From Pseudisothecium myosuroides (taxonomy: Eukaryota; Streptophyta; Bryopsida; Hypnales; Lembophyllaceae): DNA of 64,000 nucleotides. A program made the translations under genes and the position numbers. The notes under the pieces were generated by a model, which did not search any database, was not told the origin of the DNA, and saw only the letters and a program-made list of their open reading frames with translations. Location of the stretch: assembly GCA_951799445.1 (NCBI GenBank), contig OX637291.1, positions 13,456,501-13,520,500 on the forward strand. The letters run 5' to 3'. The number at the start of each line of letters is the position of its first letter. Within the stretch, counting starts at the first letter, position 1. Below are positions 23,636 through 35,581 of this stretch, piece after piece.

Positions 23636-23940
23636 GGTCAATTTCATTAAAATGGTCGTATTTTGTTAATTTGGCACTTTTAGTAGTTCAGACTGCACAG
23701 TCTGAACTGTTTTTTTGTACCAAAATCTATACTAGTACTAGATTTTTGAAATCTACACCTATCCTAGATATTTTAAATCTATATCAATCCTAGATTTTTC
23801 AGACTGTGTGGTCTGATATCTATGTCAATCCTAGATTTCTAAAATCTAAAATTGACCTAGATGTTAGCAATGTACAGTTGTCCTAGATGTGACGGTGTGA
23901 AAATGGCACATGGAATACCGCCATTTTAATGAAATTTGCC
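23636..23940. mobile_element. GGGCAATTTCGTTAAAATGG-type MITE, copy a
   Basis: Termini GGTCAATTTCATTAAAATGG and the complement of CCATTTTAATGAAATTTGCC. Inside are serial CTAGAT/AAATCTA segments and a 22-bp near-palindrome at 23686-23707. Confidence 0.75.
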
Positions 23941-24328
23941 ATATGACTGAAAACACATTCCAAACTCACCAAAATGCGTTTTTTCATCCATCAATTTTTT
24001 TTGAAGATTCTTATATGAGTTCTTTAACATTTGTACGGTATAGATTATGAAGATTTTGCTTTGCAAACATTCTATAATTCAGAGGATATTGATAGGTCTA
24101 GCCTTGAAAAGTAACTTTTTTAGTTCAAAAAATGAAACTTCAAAAACGACTTGAATCAAAAAATAAATAAAAATCTATAAAAATCACTATGATTAGAACT
24201 TAGGATTTTGAACTTATAGAAAAAAATTCTTATAAAAACCATAAATATTCAATCTACAATTGGTTTTAGAAGGAATTTTCAATTTCTAGTTTCAAATTTT
24301 ATTGTAAGATATTGGTTTGTGTAATTAT

Positions 24329-24516
24329 GGCCAATTTCATTAAAATGGCAATATTCCAAGTGCTACTTTTACGGTGTGCCATTTTCACCATCTAGGATTG
24401 GTATAGATTTTAGAACGGGTGGTCTGAACCATCTAAAAAGGGTATAGATTTAGAATGCCCGTTCTGAACTGTTTTCATGCTATTTAAAATAATATTGCCA
24501 TTTACTGAAATTGCCC
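24329..24516. mobile_element. GGGCAATTTCGTTAAAATGG-type MITE, copy b (188 bp)
   Basis: Termini GGCCAATTTCATTAAAATGG and the complement of TGCCATTTACTGAAATTGCC. The shortest of the three copies. It contains two degraded palindromes with TCTGAAC. Confidence 0.7.
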
Positions 24517-24614
24517 ATAATTGTTGATCTAATTGTATGGATGTGATCTATAAATCATATTTTACAACTATTGTCGGAGAGTCATCATTAAAATATTGTT
24601 TTAAGTTGCATTAT

Positions 24615-24933
24615 GGGCAATTTCGTTAAAATGGCGGTATTCCATGTGCCATTTTCAAAGCAGCCGCTCTGAACTGCAAAAGAGACATCTAAGAGGGGTA
24701 TAGATTTCAGGAATCTTGGTCTTTTATAGATTTCAAAAATCTAGCACTATTGTAGATTTCAGACCGCACGGTTTGAACTTTGAAATTGACATCTATGACT
24801 CTTATAGATTTCAGACATCTAGAAAAGTTATAGATTTCAGAAATCTAGGACTGTTGAACACTTCAGAGCGGCCGCTCTGAACTATGAAATCTACCAAAGT
24901 TACGCAATTTCCGCCATTTTAACGAAATTGCCC
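24615..24933. mobile_element. GGGCAATTTCGTTAAAATGG-type MITE, copy c (319 bp)
   Basis: Best preserved: GGGCAATTTCGTTAAAATGG at the left and the complement of CCATTTTAACGAAATTGCCC at the right. Contains a perfect 20-bp palindrome at 24862-24881 (TTCAGAGCGG and complement). Confidence 0.8.
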
Positions 24934-24997
24934 ATCATTTTATAATATCTTCACAATTTTGGAAATCTGGACAACCCCCTAGTCCTTTAGGAGTTAA

Positions 24998-26754
24998 TCA
25001 AAACTTTGATAAATTTTTGTCTCTTTTAACTTGTTTTCAAATGGACCTACTTCTATCATTCAAAGATTAAATCCAAACATTCTTATGTCTATTTCAAATA
25101 TGTTTCAAATATGTTAATTTTCTAATAATAGTACTTCAAGTTCTAATTCCATTCTAGTCAAATATTAGTAATGTTTATTGTTGAGCTAGGATCCCGAGTT
25201 TATTGAAGATGCCTTCATTAGAGAAAATTTGGGGCCTCTAAAAGGCCATTTGATTTTGGACCAACAATCAAACAACCCTATAAAAAACCAAATTTTTTCA
25301 AATGTTAAATTTTTGGTTCATCCCACCTTTAAATTCAAAGGATTCAATAACACTTTATCTATATTTTTCCAATATGGAGTTAGTGCACCAATTACAAATA
25401 CCCTAACTTAAGAATACAATACAAGACTCCATCTGAAGTTGCAATCAAACACAAGAATCCATCTAAAGTGACTTAGTTTGAGAGGGTGGTTTGAGAGACT
25501 CTATACACTCTCCAAACGTGACGGGTAAACTTGACACCTACTCAAAAAACATCTCTTTTGAAATTATTCTCATCAATTTGTCATGAGTTAGATTATTATA
25601 GTGTTGGACTGAGGATGGCCTTACAGGCACTCAAATTAAGTACAACTAGTATATTTCAAAACCATCTTCCAAGCAATTCCTACCAATGGCCAAAAATACT
25701 CGCAATTGGTTCAAAATTAGTTGGTGGAATGAGGAAAAAACTACTAGTTGCATTTTGAAAACAAAGGATGTGAAACTTGAAAGAATTTGGTAGGACCGAA
25801 AATCAACTAGTGTCTCCCTACTATTGAAGGATGTTTTAACTGTCTCCTTTCCACACTTGGTGGATTTCAACTACTATGAGATAATAATTAGTAGCTAATC
25901 CTCGGACAAGGCAAGATACTTGGATGAGGTGGGTAAGATACTCAATTTGGAAGGGCAAGTATTGACATAGGGGGCAGAGGGCTTGGCCATTGGAGCTAAA
26001 GATTGACAAGAACAATGCTTTACAATAGTCATTAACTTGATGAATTGCCCTAAATTTCTTGAATTGTACGAAATTGATGACCATGAAGAGCAAATCATTA
26101 ACAATTGGCCTTGTTCCTCAATGCAAAAAGAAGGAATTTCAAGAAAATCAACACAAAGTTTTAACAACTGTAACTATGGAGAGCAAGAAGGCTACTTTAG
26201 AGCTTCAAACACAAGCTCTTTAAATTCATTGACCCAATTCAGAGCATGAGTATTTAGACCATAGATATATAGAGAAATCTCACCTTTGCCTTTACCTAAA
26301 CCTAAACATTTGAGGGGTGCAAAGGAAGTTGCATAATATAGAGAGCACTATACATAGCCAAATGAAAGGCTCCAATATTTGTATGAATTGGAGGAAAACA
26401 TTAAAAAAATAAATCAAGTGAACTTAATAAGTGTGGAAGAGAAAATTTTAAGAAGAGAAGCAACATTTGGACAATCAAAAATTGTGAAGAGCAAACAAGA
26501 GACATTGGAGCTTCGATATGCAAAGCCTTGACATCCAATGGCCAAATTGAAATGTGAATCCCGAACATGACTAAATATGTTGCAAAATCTCAGCCAATGC
26601 AAGAAGACCCTACACTAAAATTAAAGATGCAATATTCATTAGTACTTTCAGTTTGAAATTGTTTTTAGCTAGTGTCAACTTGAATTTAGAGGAAATTGGC
26701 TAGTGAGGAATTGATATTGCAGGAAATTAACTCGTAGATTTTGCGGGTGAGAGG
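24998..26754. other. AT-rich intergenic stretch
   Basis: No gene recognised. Overlapping small ORFs on both strands (25531-26249 and complements) show no domain or codon pattern. Confidence 0.4.
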
Positions 26755-27496
26755 ATGCAACAGGTAACTATTGATGAAAAACCGATCCATTTCCGTGGAA
26801 GGAGGGAATTAACCGAGAAAATTTCCCGAACACCGACTGTTTCCCACGCACCCACCAACCAGCCCGCCCGCCTGCCTGCCTGCGAGCCTTCGCACGCCCC
26901 TCGACGCTGGACCCATCTGCAATCCACGCCAGACTCCTGGCAATGCAATAAAATTTCACCGTCACCATGACGCGCATAACCAAACCAAATCATATATATT
27001 GCAAAAAAGCAAAAAAGCACTGAACCAAGCCATGTGTTTCAAGGAAAAAAAAACAAAAAAACAAAAAACAAAACACTGAACCAATCACTGACCAGAAATG
27101 ATAGACCCTGAACCCTCCTTAAGTTCCAATTGCTAGCTCCAAAAAAAATGAAAACCCCTGGACCGACAACTGACATCAGTCGTCATCGGGCGTAGAACTC
27201 GCCACGCAATTCAACACTGCAACAATGATGATGGCAGACAAGTAGACTGATGCATTACAGGGAATGCATATTGTATAAGCTTTACCCAAATTCCGTTGGA
27301 GAATTTTTCTCATTGTGCTCCGAATATATTATGACGTGTGGCACTGTGGCGCCTTCGCTCCCCCTTTCCCGTCTCATGTGCCGAAGACTTTCCCAGAAAC
27401 CGACGAGTACTGTTCAAGGTCGTCAGTTGCATGCGAAGTCTCGGTCAATTCAACAGCAGCTTTCAGACAATTCTTCCACACGCCTCCGCTGGAGGT
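26755..27496. other. upstream region of gene copy 2
   Basis: Includes a CCGCCTGCCTGCCTGC low-complexity run near 26868, A-rich tracts (27043-27075), and a block near 27190-27220 homologous to the promoter region of copy 1. No separate gene. Confidence 0.45.
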
Positions 27497-27504
27497 TATA
27501 AAAG
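27497..27504 (+). promoter_or_regulatory. TATA box of gene copy 2
   Basis: TATAAAAG in a GC-rich setting, 343 bp before the ATG at 27840. With initiation about 30 bp downstream the leader would be about 310 bp. Confidence 0.65.
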
Positions 27505-27839
27505 GGGCTCCTTCGCTGCCTTTCAGTTCATTCGGACACATTATTTTCTCAATCGTCGAGCGCGGATTTCGCTTCGTTTGTATTTGGGACTGTGGGTGTC
27601 GTCGTCGCTGTGATCTCTAGAGGAAATACAAGAGGGTTGGTTCTACTTGAAATTGCGTATCTTCGCCACCAACTAGTACGAGTTTTGGGGACCAACTCGT
27701 GAAAGTTTGACAAGGACTTGGGTAGCTTTGGCATCAGTTGTCGAGGTTGCAGTCTGAATCGTAGTAAACAGGTTAGGTTGCTGTGATTGGAATCACAGAG
27801 ACAAGACGGTTGTGATCGAAGTTTTTTATATTAAGGAAT

Positions 27840-28484
27840 ATGGCGGCCACAAGTCGGGGACTCGTTGCGTCTTCGGCGTTGCAAGGGAGGTTTATAGCGA
27901 ATTTGAACAGGAGCCGTAGTAGCAGGTGGTCTTCGTCATCTGGAGCCCGGGGTTTCGTGATGCCGAGTTCCAAAAGCTTCCGAGCCTTTCGCACGATCAA
28001 GAAATCGCCTCGGCTGAACCGGTCCTCCTCCCGCAAGTTCACGAGACTTAGTGCAACGCCTTCAGCGATGCTGGGCGACAACTACTTCATGTCCAAGAAG
28101 GTTCCGCAACAAGACGACGTGATGAGAACATTCGCCAACGACGACGACGACGCTGGGGTTGCAGTGGGCGAGAATGACTCGAGCCCGGCGATGGTGGACA
28201 GCGTGAACGAGGTTCTGGCGGAGATCGTTGATGGGCAGAACTACCTAAAGGAGACGGGGCGGACGAAGGCGCGCCCCATGAAGCGGCGCGGGCTCGTGGT
28301 GTCGCTGGCGCTGAGCGCCTTGCGAGATCCAATCAACAGCATCGACGGCCGCCTGGGCAGCTTGCGACGCACGCCGTCAACTGCGCGGCTCTCGCGTACG
28401 CCGTCCGCGTCGGGATACGCACGCACTGCGCAGTTGATCTCGCAGCTGTCGTTCGGATCGCCTCACGGCAATGATATGCACTAA
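27840..28484 (+). CDS. unrecognised single-exon protein, 214 aa (intact duplicated copy)
   Basis: The ATG sits in a plant-like context (ATATGGCGG). The first ~75 residues are rich in Ser/Arg with almost no acidic residues (MAATSRGLVASSALQGRF), like an organelle-targeting peptide; this is inference. Then come an acidic patch (NDDDDAGVAVGENDSS), the segment VNEVLAEIVDGQNYLKETGR, a basic KARPMKRRG, a helix-like LVVSLALSAL, and two RTPS repeats (LRRTPSTARLSRTPSASG) that look like phosphorylation or docking sites. The diverged copy at 21177-21867 preserves these same blocks, so they are probably the functional part. No known domain is recognised and no function is offered. High GC compared with its flanks and a good TATA box support a real host gene. 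Confidence 0.8.
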   Translation: MAATSRGLVASSALQGRFIANLNRSRSSRWSSSSGARGFVMPSSKSFRAFRTIKKSPRLNRSSSRKFTRLSATPSAMLGDNYFMSKKVPQQDDVMRTFANDDDDAGVAVGENDSSPAMVDSVNEVLAEIVDGQNYLKETGRTKARPMKRRGLVVSLALSALRDPINSIDGRLGSLRRTPSTARLSRTPSASGYARTAQLISQLSFGSPHGNDMH

Positions 28485-29077
28485 CAATCAAATTTCAACG
28501 GGATTTCAAATCTTTGATCGCGCAAGTGCACTTGTGGAGGCGATTGTATAGAAGCCACTTCCCGTTTTGATCGTGAATATGTACATCTCGTTATTTACAC
28601 GATCGCAATTCTTGTATAACAGTAGTTCATTCTCGCATTTAGACTCCATCATTGTGAAGATACAGCGATACTACATGGAGTTCAATTGTGGGTGCCAGCC
28701 GAAATTGTGCTGGACATCACCCTCTCATACATCAGCTTAGCGATGTTTTAGGGATTTTTTGAGACTGAGGAGATCATAATTCTCCGATTCATAGCAGCAG
28801 TGACAGCGCAGAAACGGGTTGCGCACTGTAATGGGAAAATCAATGATCTTTTGGATCTAATAGTATTCCGAATTTTGTAACCATGCACTATCATTTGGTG
28901 CTATTGCTATGTCGGCTGCGATGTATTGTTTGCTAGGTTGTGTCCTTAAAGTGATCAGTCAGGTTATACTATGGGTCATCTAGTTGCAGGGTGAATGTTG
29001 TCTGTATGGTTACATCTAATGGCGGTATAATACATGAATTGGTGAAAGAAGAATTCTGGGGAACTCGTAACTTGCAG
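28485..29077. other. 3' flank of gene copy 2
   Basis: About 28510-28720 is homologous to the 3' flank of copy 1. The remainder holds no recognised feature. Confidence 0.5.
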
Positions 29078-29278
29078 TTATACATCAATGATGTCAATTG
29101 GGTGCAAACCATCTTCAGATTTTGCGCACATGTGACAGGGCTTCGTGCGACAACCTTTGCACGCTTTGCAGATGATTGCTGTTTTTGCTTCCCCTTCCCC
29201 TTGAATGCCCAGAAGCTCTTCCTTCTGAAGCCAGCCTGCACTCCAGCGTTCCCTATCCTGGATTACCGCGTTGCAACA
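29078..29278 (-). pseudogene. short Cys-rich frame, possible last exon of an unidentified gene
   Basis: A 66-codon minus-strand frame ending in TAA at 29078 contains paired cysteines (ICKACKGCRTKPCHMCAK) and a CC at its start, suggesting a zinc-binding segment. It has no ATG. A splice acceptor-like TTTTTCAG lies just upstream (about 29297), but a stop separates the two in this frame. It may be the tail of a transposon gene or a decayed exon. The overlapping + ORF (28991-29344) is probably its shadow. Confidence 0.3.
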
Positions 29279-29487
29279 GAGTCACTTGTGAACACTGAAA
29301 AACAAATCTTTTCTAAAAGGTACTGGAGCCTTTTTGAGTTTTAAACTCTAAAAAAAGATGTAAATTAAATTCAAAGGATGTAGTTTCTTTTTAACTCGAG
29401 AAAAAAATTAGAGAGTTTCTATTTCTATTGTAAGTAATTCATGGTCAAAGTGGTTTGACCATGACCAGAGAGGTTACTGTTGGCTAA

Positions 29488-29536
29488 CCAATTATTATTG
29501 TCAAATAAACCAATTACTACTGTCAATCAACCAATT
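29488..29536. repeat. short tandem repeat, about 25 bp x 2
   Basis: AACCAATTATTATTGTCAAA and AACCAATTACTACTGTCAAT follow one another, then a third partial AACCAATT. Confidence 0.65.
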
Positions 29537-29879
29537 AAAAACACAGGCCATGACTTGTAATGCAAGAAACTGAACAATCATCCTCTTGCATTGAACCTTC
29601 ATGGCGGGCAATACGTGTAGAGATCATTGAACATCATGCACTGAACTTCAACTGAACTATTTGAAGTGCAGTTCATCTCACCTTCAGTATCTTTGCGTTG
29701 AGCCAAAAACGCGTTGTCTCATCACACGTTGACACCATTTCCAGAAACCAATCCTTTCCTGACCCTCTGCGCTTCGAATGCACATGGAAGTGGCGCCAAC
29801 CAAACGTACTCTCCATTGCAGTCCATTTCGATCCTACTCACATTCGGAAGCACGAAATTTTTATCCCGTACAGGATTCA

Positions 29880-30080
29880 TAGTTTTAAAATGAATAGTTT
29901 GATTGATCATATTGTGAAAAATATAAATTCAGGCAGGGTGACATTTTATACTGGTGAAGAGCGTTGCACGTGTTGATAAAAAAAAATGAAAAAATCAGTC
30001 AAAATAAATTCTCCAGAAGACCTACTCTATAGTGTTAAAAAAAACATGAGGCCTAATTAGGCGCTCTTGGTCTTTTAGGG
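29880..30080. mobile_element. TTAA-type element, family E copy 1 (right end clear)
   Basis: The right end CTTGGTCTTTTAGGG is followed by TTAA at 30081-30084. The interior matches 37318-37518 (ATATTG.GAAAAATATAA and GTTGATGA.AAA blocks). The left end is eroded, so its start is approximate. Confidence 0.5.
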
Positions 30081-30084
30081 TTAA

Positions 30085-31613
30085 GACAAATTTGCTTAAG
30101 CTTTGCTCGAGCAGTAGAATTCTAACAATTGAAAGAAAAGGGGTTACTGAAAGCGCTACTCACCGACGATGCGCGCTATAGCCACTGGATTTTTCTTGTG
30201 AAAACCACCTCGTGCGAGATTTCCTTGCCCATTACAGACATCACATTTCACCTCCCCCGAACCTACAGCACTCCGTAATCGCACAATCCGTCACACAAAA
30301 ATCCATCATCAACAGAAACAAAGGGAAGATAATAGATGCCACCATCACCATCACTCCACTACATAACTCAAGGATTCTAGGCCTAACCGCACCAACCCAG
30401 AAGCTAACTGGACTTGAGTTACAAAACGCCCGCACTGCACAAGACGTCTTAATTAGTGAATCGGTGTAAACTCCCGCGAACTAACTTGCAATGCATTTAC
30501 AATCATTTTTTCGCTACAACATATATTCATTTTGATGTAGGATACACTGTTTGGGAGGTTTAATGCTAATTTAGACACAATGAATTATAGAAACCATAGA
30601 TGGATTAAATTGGATCATCATTTAGTCAGTGAGCTTTGAGCTGTGGATCTTGAGTTGCCTAGCCACTTCTTGATTGAATGACTATTCAATCAAAAGCTTC
30701 TTCATAGTGGTTCCAAGGAACAGTATTCAAGAAAAAAATGGTAAATTTTTCTCTATGGCTCTCTAGTTTGATGTTTCGTTAAATCATAGATGATACTAAA
30801 TAGAATGAAAGATATAGTGAGCTTAACTCCCCGATTCTGGACAAGTAAACTATTTGTGCCTAACAACGGTTGGAAGTGCTAAATCTTCTTGCACCAAATA
30901 AACAAATTGCAGCAGTTTGCTAATGTTTAAGCCTGACTTCCCCATTGGTTACCAAGCAAGAGTAGGCAAACAATACGGTAGTTGACTTCCAACTAGAAAA
31001 TGGATCTTCAAACCCCAGTTACCTAATTGGCGCTGGAAGTGGGAATTGAAAAACGCAGAAATTCGAAATCTTTAGAATTATTTGAAGTCAACAGAAGATC
31101 ACACTGGTTTTGAAATCCCCAATCACATACGAACTCTGTCTTGGATCATACATTCTGCTTCAAACTGATATAAATCTACCAATCCAACAAATTGAAACCA
31201 GCAATTCCCAGCGACGCTCTTCCTATTCATCTCCAATTCAAACCCATGGTAACTGCTCGTGTATTAGAAATTAGTGGCAAAGTAGAGACTAAATTAACGA
31301 TACAGTTCATTAGAGGCACCAGTCGCCAGGTGAACTTTGATTAAAGTGTGAAAATGCTTAATCTACTGACATTTAGTTGATGTTTAGCTTGAAACATAAC
31401 AAGTGAGCAAAGTTTTAGAAGGCTCAAAATTCTAGATTGTGGTAGGGAAAGGCTCAAAGTTCACCTATATGACGAACTGAACCTCTCCCTTACAGTGTGG
31501 TAAATGGAGCCTTTATACTACATGATCCAATTTGAGTCAATTAGCTCACGCCCTATGTTTTCAAACTCACAACCCAAAGCAATTTACAGTAATCACATCA
31601 AAGCAGCACATAC
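30085..31613. other. intergenic stretch, possible downstream exons of the candidate gene at 31.8 kb
   Basis: If the exon at 31614-31848 is real, later exons should lie here on -, but I could not assign any. Otherwise nothing is recognised. Confidence 0.3.
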
Positions 31614-31848
31614 CTTGGCAAAATCGGCAGGGAACGACGAAGTAAGTATTGGACAGGGGCTTCACGAAGGGATTGTCTTCCGCCGCAATCCGCCGAGCTG
31701 GCGCATTCCTTTCCGACTGCTCAGATACGCTACACAGCACAATGCCTCTCCCTGAACCGCCAATTGTGACACTTAATCCACCACCTTTGAGGATTCCAAA
31801 TCTCCCTGGATGCAGAAACTTGGAGCTCAGCCTGCCGCAAGTTGCCAT
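31614..31848 (-). CDS. candidate first exon of a plastid- or mitochondria-targeted protein
   Basis: The ATG is in a strong plant context (GAGATGGCAACT). The first ~45 residues are basic, Ser/Gly-rich and free of acidic residues (MATCGRLSSKFLHPGRFG), like a transit peptide, followed by a more polar segment. The frame meets a good donor (AAG then GTATGT) after 78 codons plus one base. No downstream exon was identified, so the product is unknown and the call is tentative. Confidence 0.35.
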
Positions 31849-32251
31849 CTCTCAAATTCAGATTCCACAAACCCCTAAACCCTAATGGACACTTCCATGG
31901 CGAGAATTGGCAGGGTCATGCGTGCCAGAGGTTCAAATGAACTGCAATTTTAATTTTCTGGGTCTGTGAATCCAGAGAGTCGTTTGGAAATTAGGACTCT
32001 GTAAAACGTGAAAACGCAATCTTGGATGGGAAGGGGCGAGAATTTCATAAGCAATTTCATGAGAATTTCACACTGGTGAAGAGAATGGGATTGGAAAGAG
32101 GTGGTGGTGTTAAGAAGGTCACGGCTATCGGTGGATGACGATCCTGTAACCGCAGCCAGTACTTATAACCGTTTGTCTGGAAAAGTACCTGTACGCGCAG
32201 CATGAATTTCAATAACTTATTGAACAGGCAGATGTACCTATAACGAATAAC
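31849..32251. other. presumed promoter side of the candidate exon
   Basis: No TATA box is convincing. Confidence 0.3.
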
Positions 32252-32255
32252 TTAA

Positions 32256-33419
32256 CCCTTGAACGACGCGGCGGACATTTTGAGGCCGATGAATGACAAT
32301 GCTGATGAATGGCCGAGAATCTCCAGTGTAGGACAGAAGTGCAACTATTCATCCTCCAAATTTTGTGGGGAAAGAAAAGATAGTCTACAGTAGCTTGACT
32401 TCCAATGAGTGCTTTTGCATTATTTTAATTCAAGAATCCACACGGTGACAAAACAAATGATTTCCACGGTTATGAGCCCGTCGTTTAACCCCTAAAGTCC
32501 CAAGGTCATTTTTCCATCAAAAAACACTCAAAACTGCCATTTCTATAGGAAAGAGCAAAAAAAAATAAATTAATGTGTTTTTTGCATATTTAACCGTAGG
32601 ATCTTGTACTAGACTAGTGTAAGAATGTGTGGAAGAAATTTCAGAAACTTTGACCATGTAGATTGCAAGATATTTGCATTTAAAGTGAAGGAATCTAGTT
32701 TTTTTGCACCTTGCTCAACTACACTTTTTAGCTTTGAATCTTCTTAACTTAAAATTTTTGCTCTAATGATTTTGAATTTCTAATTTTATATGATGAAGAA
32801 TTGAGTTGAGAATCTAGAGGAAAAAATTCAAAAAAGAAACACTTAGTTTCTCTCATTAAAAAATTGTTAAATAGAAGTAGGTTCAAGATTGAAGGAAAAA
32901 TTAAATCATTAATAGCTCTAAGATAAAGTTGAAATATACTAATTTCAACGGTGAGATTGTTCTAGCAAGAAATCTTAACCTTGTGAAACTTTTTTTTTTG
33001 AAAAATTGTCAAAATTGAGTTCAGAAATGAATCCTACAAGTTATTTTTTCAAAAAGATGCTCTAATTGCCCGAAAAATAAGAATGTCCATAACTTTTGCA
33101 GAACAAATCCAAATGGAATGAATCAAAGCTTCCCATGTAAATAAAAATAAAATCTATATGAACCAAATTTTTTTAAATTTTAATTTAAAGTTTTTGTGAG
33201 GGTTTTTTTCTGCCCGCCGAACTAAAATTTGGGGTTTTTGTGCCATAACTTTTGCTCCCGGGCACCAATTGAAATAAAAATTACATTTTCGAAAAGCTAA
33301 TGTGATTACCTATCTTCACAAAAAAATTCAGAAAATTATGACAAATATTGAGACCGTAAGAGCTTGCCCGAAATGCATTTTGTCCCCCGAGGGGACAACG
33401 GGAGTTTAGGGGTTAAGGG
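32256..33419. mobile_element. TTAA-flanked MITE, family A copy 3, interrupted by a family B element
   Basis: Starts CCCTTGAACGACG after TTAA (32252-32255). Its own right terminal repeat is cut at an internal TTAA by the family B insertion; the final GGG (33417-33419) and flanking TTAA (33420-33423) lie beyond it. Without the insertion it would be about 230 bp. Confidence 0.85.
32490..33412. mobile_element. TTAA-flanked element, family B copy 2 (923 bp), nested
   Basis: Starts CCCCTAAAGTCCCAAGG and ends GAGTTTAGGGG, flanked by TTAA at 32486-32489 and 33413-33416. It sits within the terminal repeat of a family A element, so the TTAA duplication can be read directly. Related to 18231-19157. No ORF. 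Confidence 0.85.
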
Positions 33420-33423
33420 TTAA

Positions 33424-35579
33424 GCATTTCAGCATGTAGGATATGGGGTATTGGCTGAGAAATTGAGCGCAGAAACAAGGATGGAGAAGAATGAAAAAAA
33501 AATTGTTTCTCTTAAGAATGAATATTTTATTCAATATAATTGTGGGATTTTCATTCAAACTCATTCCGATCTTGTAGACTCACCTACAATAATTAGCTTA
33601 CTTCTCCCTAATCAAGGAGGGAAGAGAGATGAGTGGACGAGAAGGTACAAGCAAAGAATCTTTTTCAATGTACAATACATCCAATTGTTGTCCACAATAG
33701 GTCACCCTATAAAGCCATCATAGAGGGCTGTCCGAAATAGGTACCTCATATTCAATTGAAAATTTCACTTCTCGCAAGCAATACAGCTTTGATACAAATA
33801 CTCCGGAGTAGAATGTTTTGTATTGATTCAAGCCTTTGTACTGATACAATATTGAAGTTCTACTCAAGGTAATTCAATCTGTTCAATCAGTTTGTCAATT
33901 CCATTACTAGAAACAGCTTTCAGCACATCTGAAAATTCAAAAACATTCTTCAAAATTTAAAAGAAAAGCCACTGAATTTTTTAAATTTTAAACTTGACAA
34001 CTTCCAAATTTTTTCTAATTCATGCCAAAAAAACCAACCTTGGGAATACGATATACGGTAGTGTTCAGGTGCACATAACTTCCGACTGCAAACACTCAAA
34101 ACTTGAACACATGTTTTGATGTTGTTCTTGAACTAACTTGAACAAGAACGGTGTGACCATGAGGCCCTATCCTAGTAAACAACAATATTAGTTTACTTTA
34201 TATTTTTTCATATCAAAGATGATAAAAAAAAATGTTAAAAAAAAAGTTCTTTCACTATGTTTATATTCAAAGATAACTTTAGAATGGTATTCTTTACCAG
34301 GTATAATAGATATACCATTATCAAGTACAAAATTTTGTTGTAGTAAAAGAGTTTTTTTCTAAAACAATTATGATAAAATTTCTATATGTATTGTTATGTA
34401 CAAAATATGTTGGGATTTTCTTTCTTGATTTAATTTAGATATAATTGATTACAAACATTCAATGACTCATTTATATATAAGGTAAATTTATATTGTAATA
34501 AAGATTTGATTATTTGTTGCAATATGAGTATAAGTATTAATAGGCTAGAAAGTTTTTAAAAAAAATCTTTGAAATACATACCATACAAAAATTTTGTACA
34601 TGATTTATTTGATCATTAAAATGAATAGAATGTTTTCTAATTGTTGATAGTGATTTGGAATTTTTTTTTCCATTTTGTTATTATTAAATGATTTAATAAT
34701 AAATTTTCATATTTTTTATTTTTTACTTTACATTTTGTTAATGTTTCAAATTTTTATTCTTATTTATCGACTGTCTTATTTATACTTAAACAAGACATGT
34801 GGTCCCCAAAGAACCACCTACAAAATCAATATTATATGTTAAATTTATAGCATAAGTTAAAAATCGAGGAGACGTAAAATTAGGGTTTGACCAATATGGT
34901 GGCACACGCACTCAAAATGGCAAGAATGCAAATCAAAATAAAGATCAGTCTGGTAGTTATGCCTCACCTGATGTAGAGACAATTGTGAAAATATACCTAT
35001 AGCTAAGTTTGGATAAATTGAAATAAAAAAGAGAGAAGGAAGTACCGCCTGGATGATTTTCAAAAAAAATTCAGTCAGTCTTTAAGCTTACAAAGTTAGA
35101 AAAAGACTTATAAACACAATTTGAATGGCCAGGTGGTCTTTTAAAGAAAAGTGGTCATCAATGACCCCTAGCTGATTTGCAATTACGAACTAACGGAGCA
35201 TGTTGAGGGTTTTAATTAGATGAAAGTTAAAGTGAAACAGAAGTCACCCAAAAAATAACAATAAAATGAAAATGAAAATTAAGGTATGAATTGGTGCAAA
35301 AAAGGTTTACTAAAACATCATTTCTTTAAACATTTTAAATAATACCTTTTGAACATAAGTATTTAAATTTAGAATCTTTACAAAGATTTCCTTTTGTTAT
35401 GTTATAGCCATTCTTTCCTAATGTTTGGAGTGTAGTTATTGTATCTAATTCAAATGTTTATTGTACTGTTAATGTTGCTAGCAAGATCAAAAAATGGCAT
35501 TTAGATGATTTTCAGACATTTTGTTAGATGGACATGGAAAGATGAGTTTAATTCAATTTTGTTTGAGAAAGATTTTCAT
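33424..35579. other. AT-rich intergenic stretch
   Basis: 34200-34800 is extremely AT-rich. The ORF at 33451-33723 (90 aa) has no recognisable domain and no homologue in the window; I do not call it a gene. Confidence 0.4.
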
Positions 35580-35581
35580 TA

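Larger units (their letters stand above)
23593..24993. mobile_element. TTAA-type element, family C (1.4 kb), host to three nested MITEs
   Basis: Left CCCCTTAAGGACCA preceded by TTAT (a mutated TTAA) at 23589-23592. Right TCCTTTAGGAG followed by TTAA at 24994-24997. Internal DNA is mostly three MITEs of one other family. Confidence 0.55.

Noticed and set aside
25531..26249. Overlapping ORFs on both strands with Cys-containing segments
   Set aside because: No consistent frame, domain or splice signals; codon use looks random.
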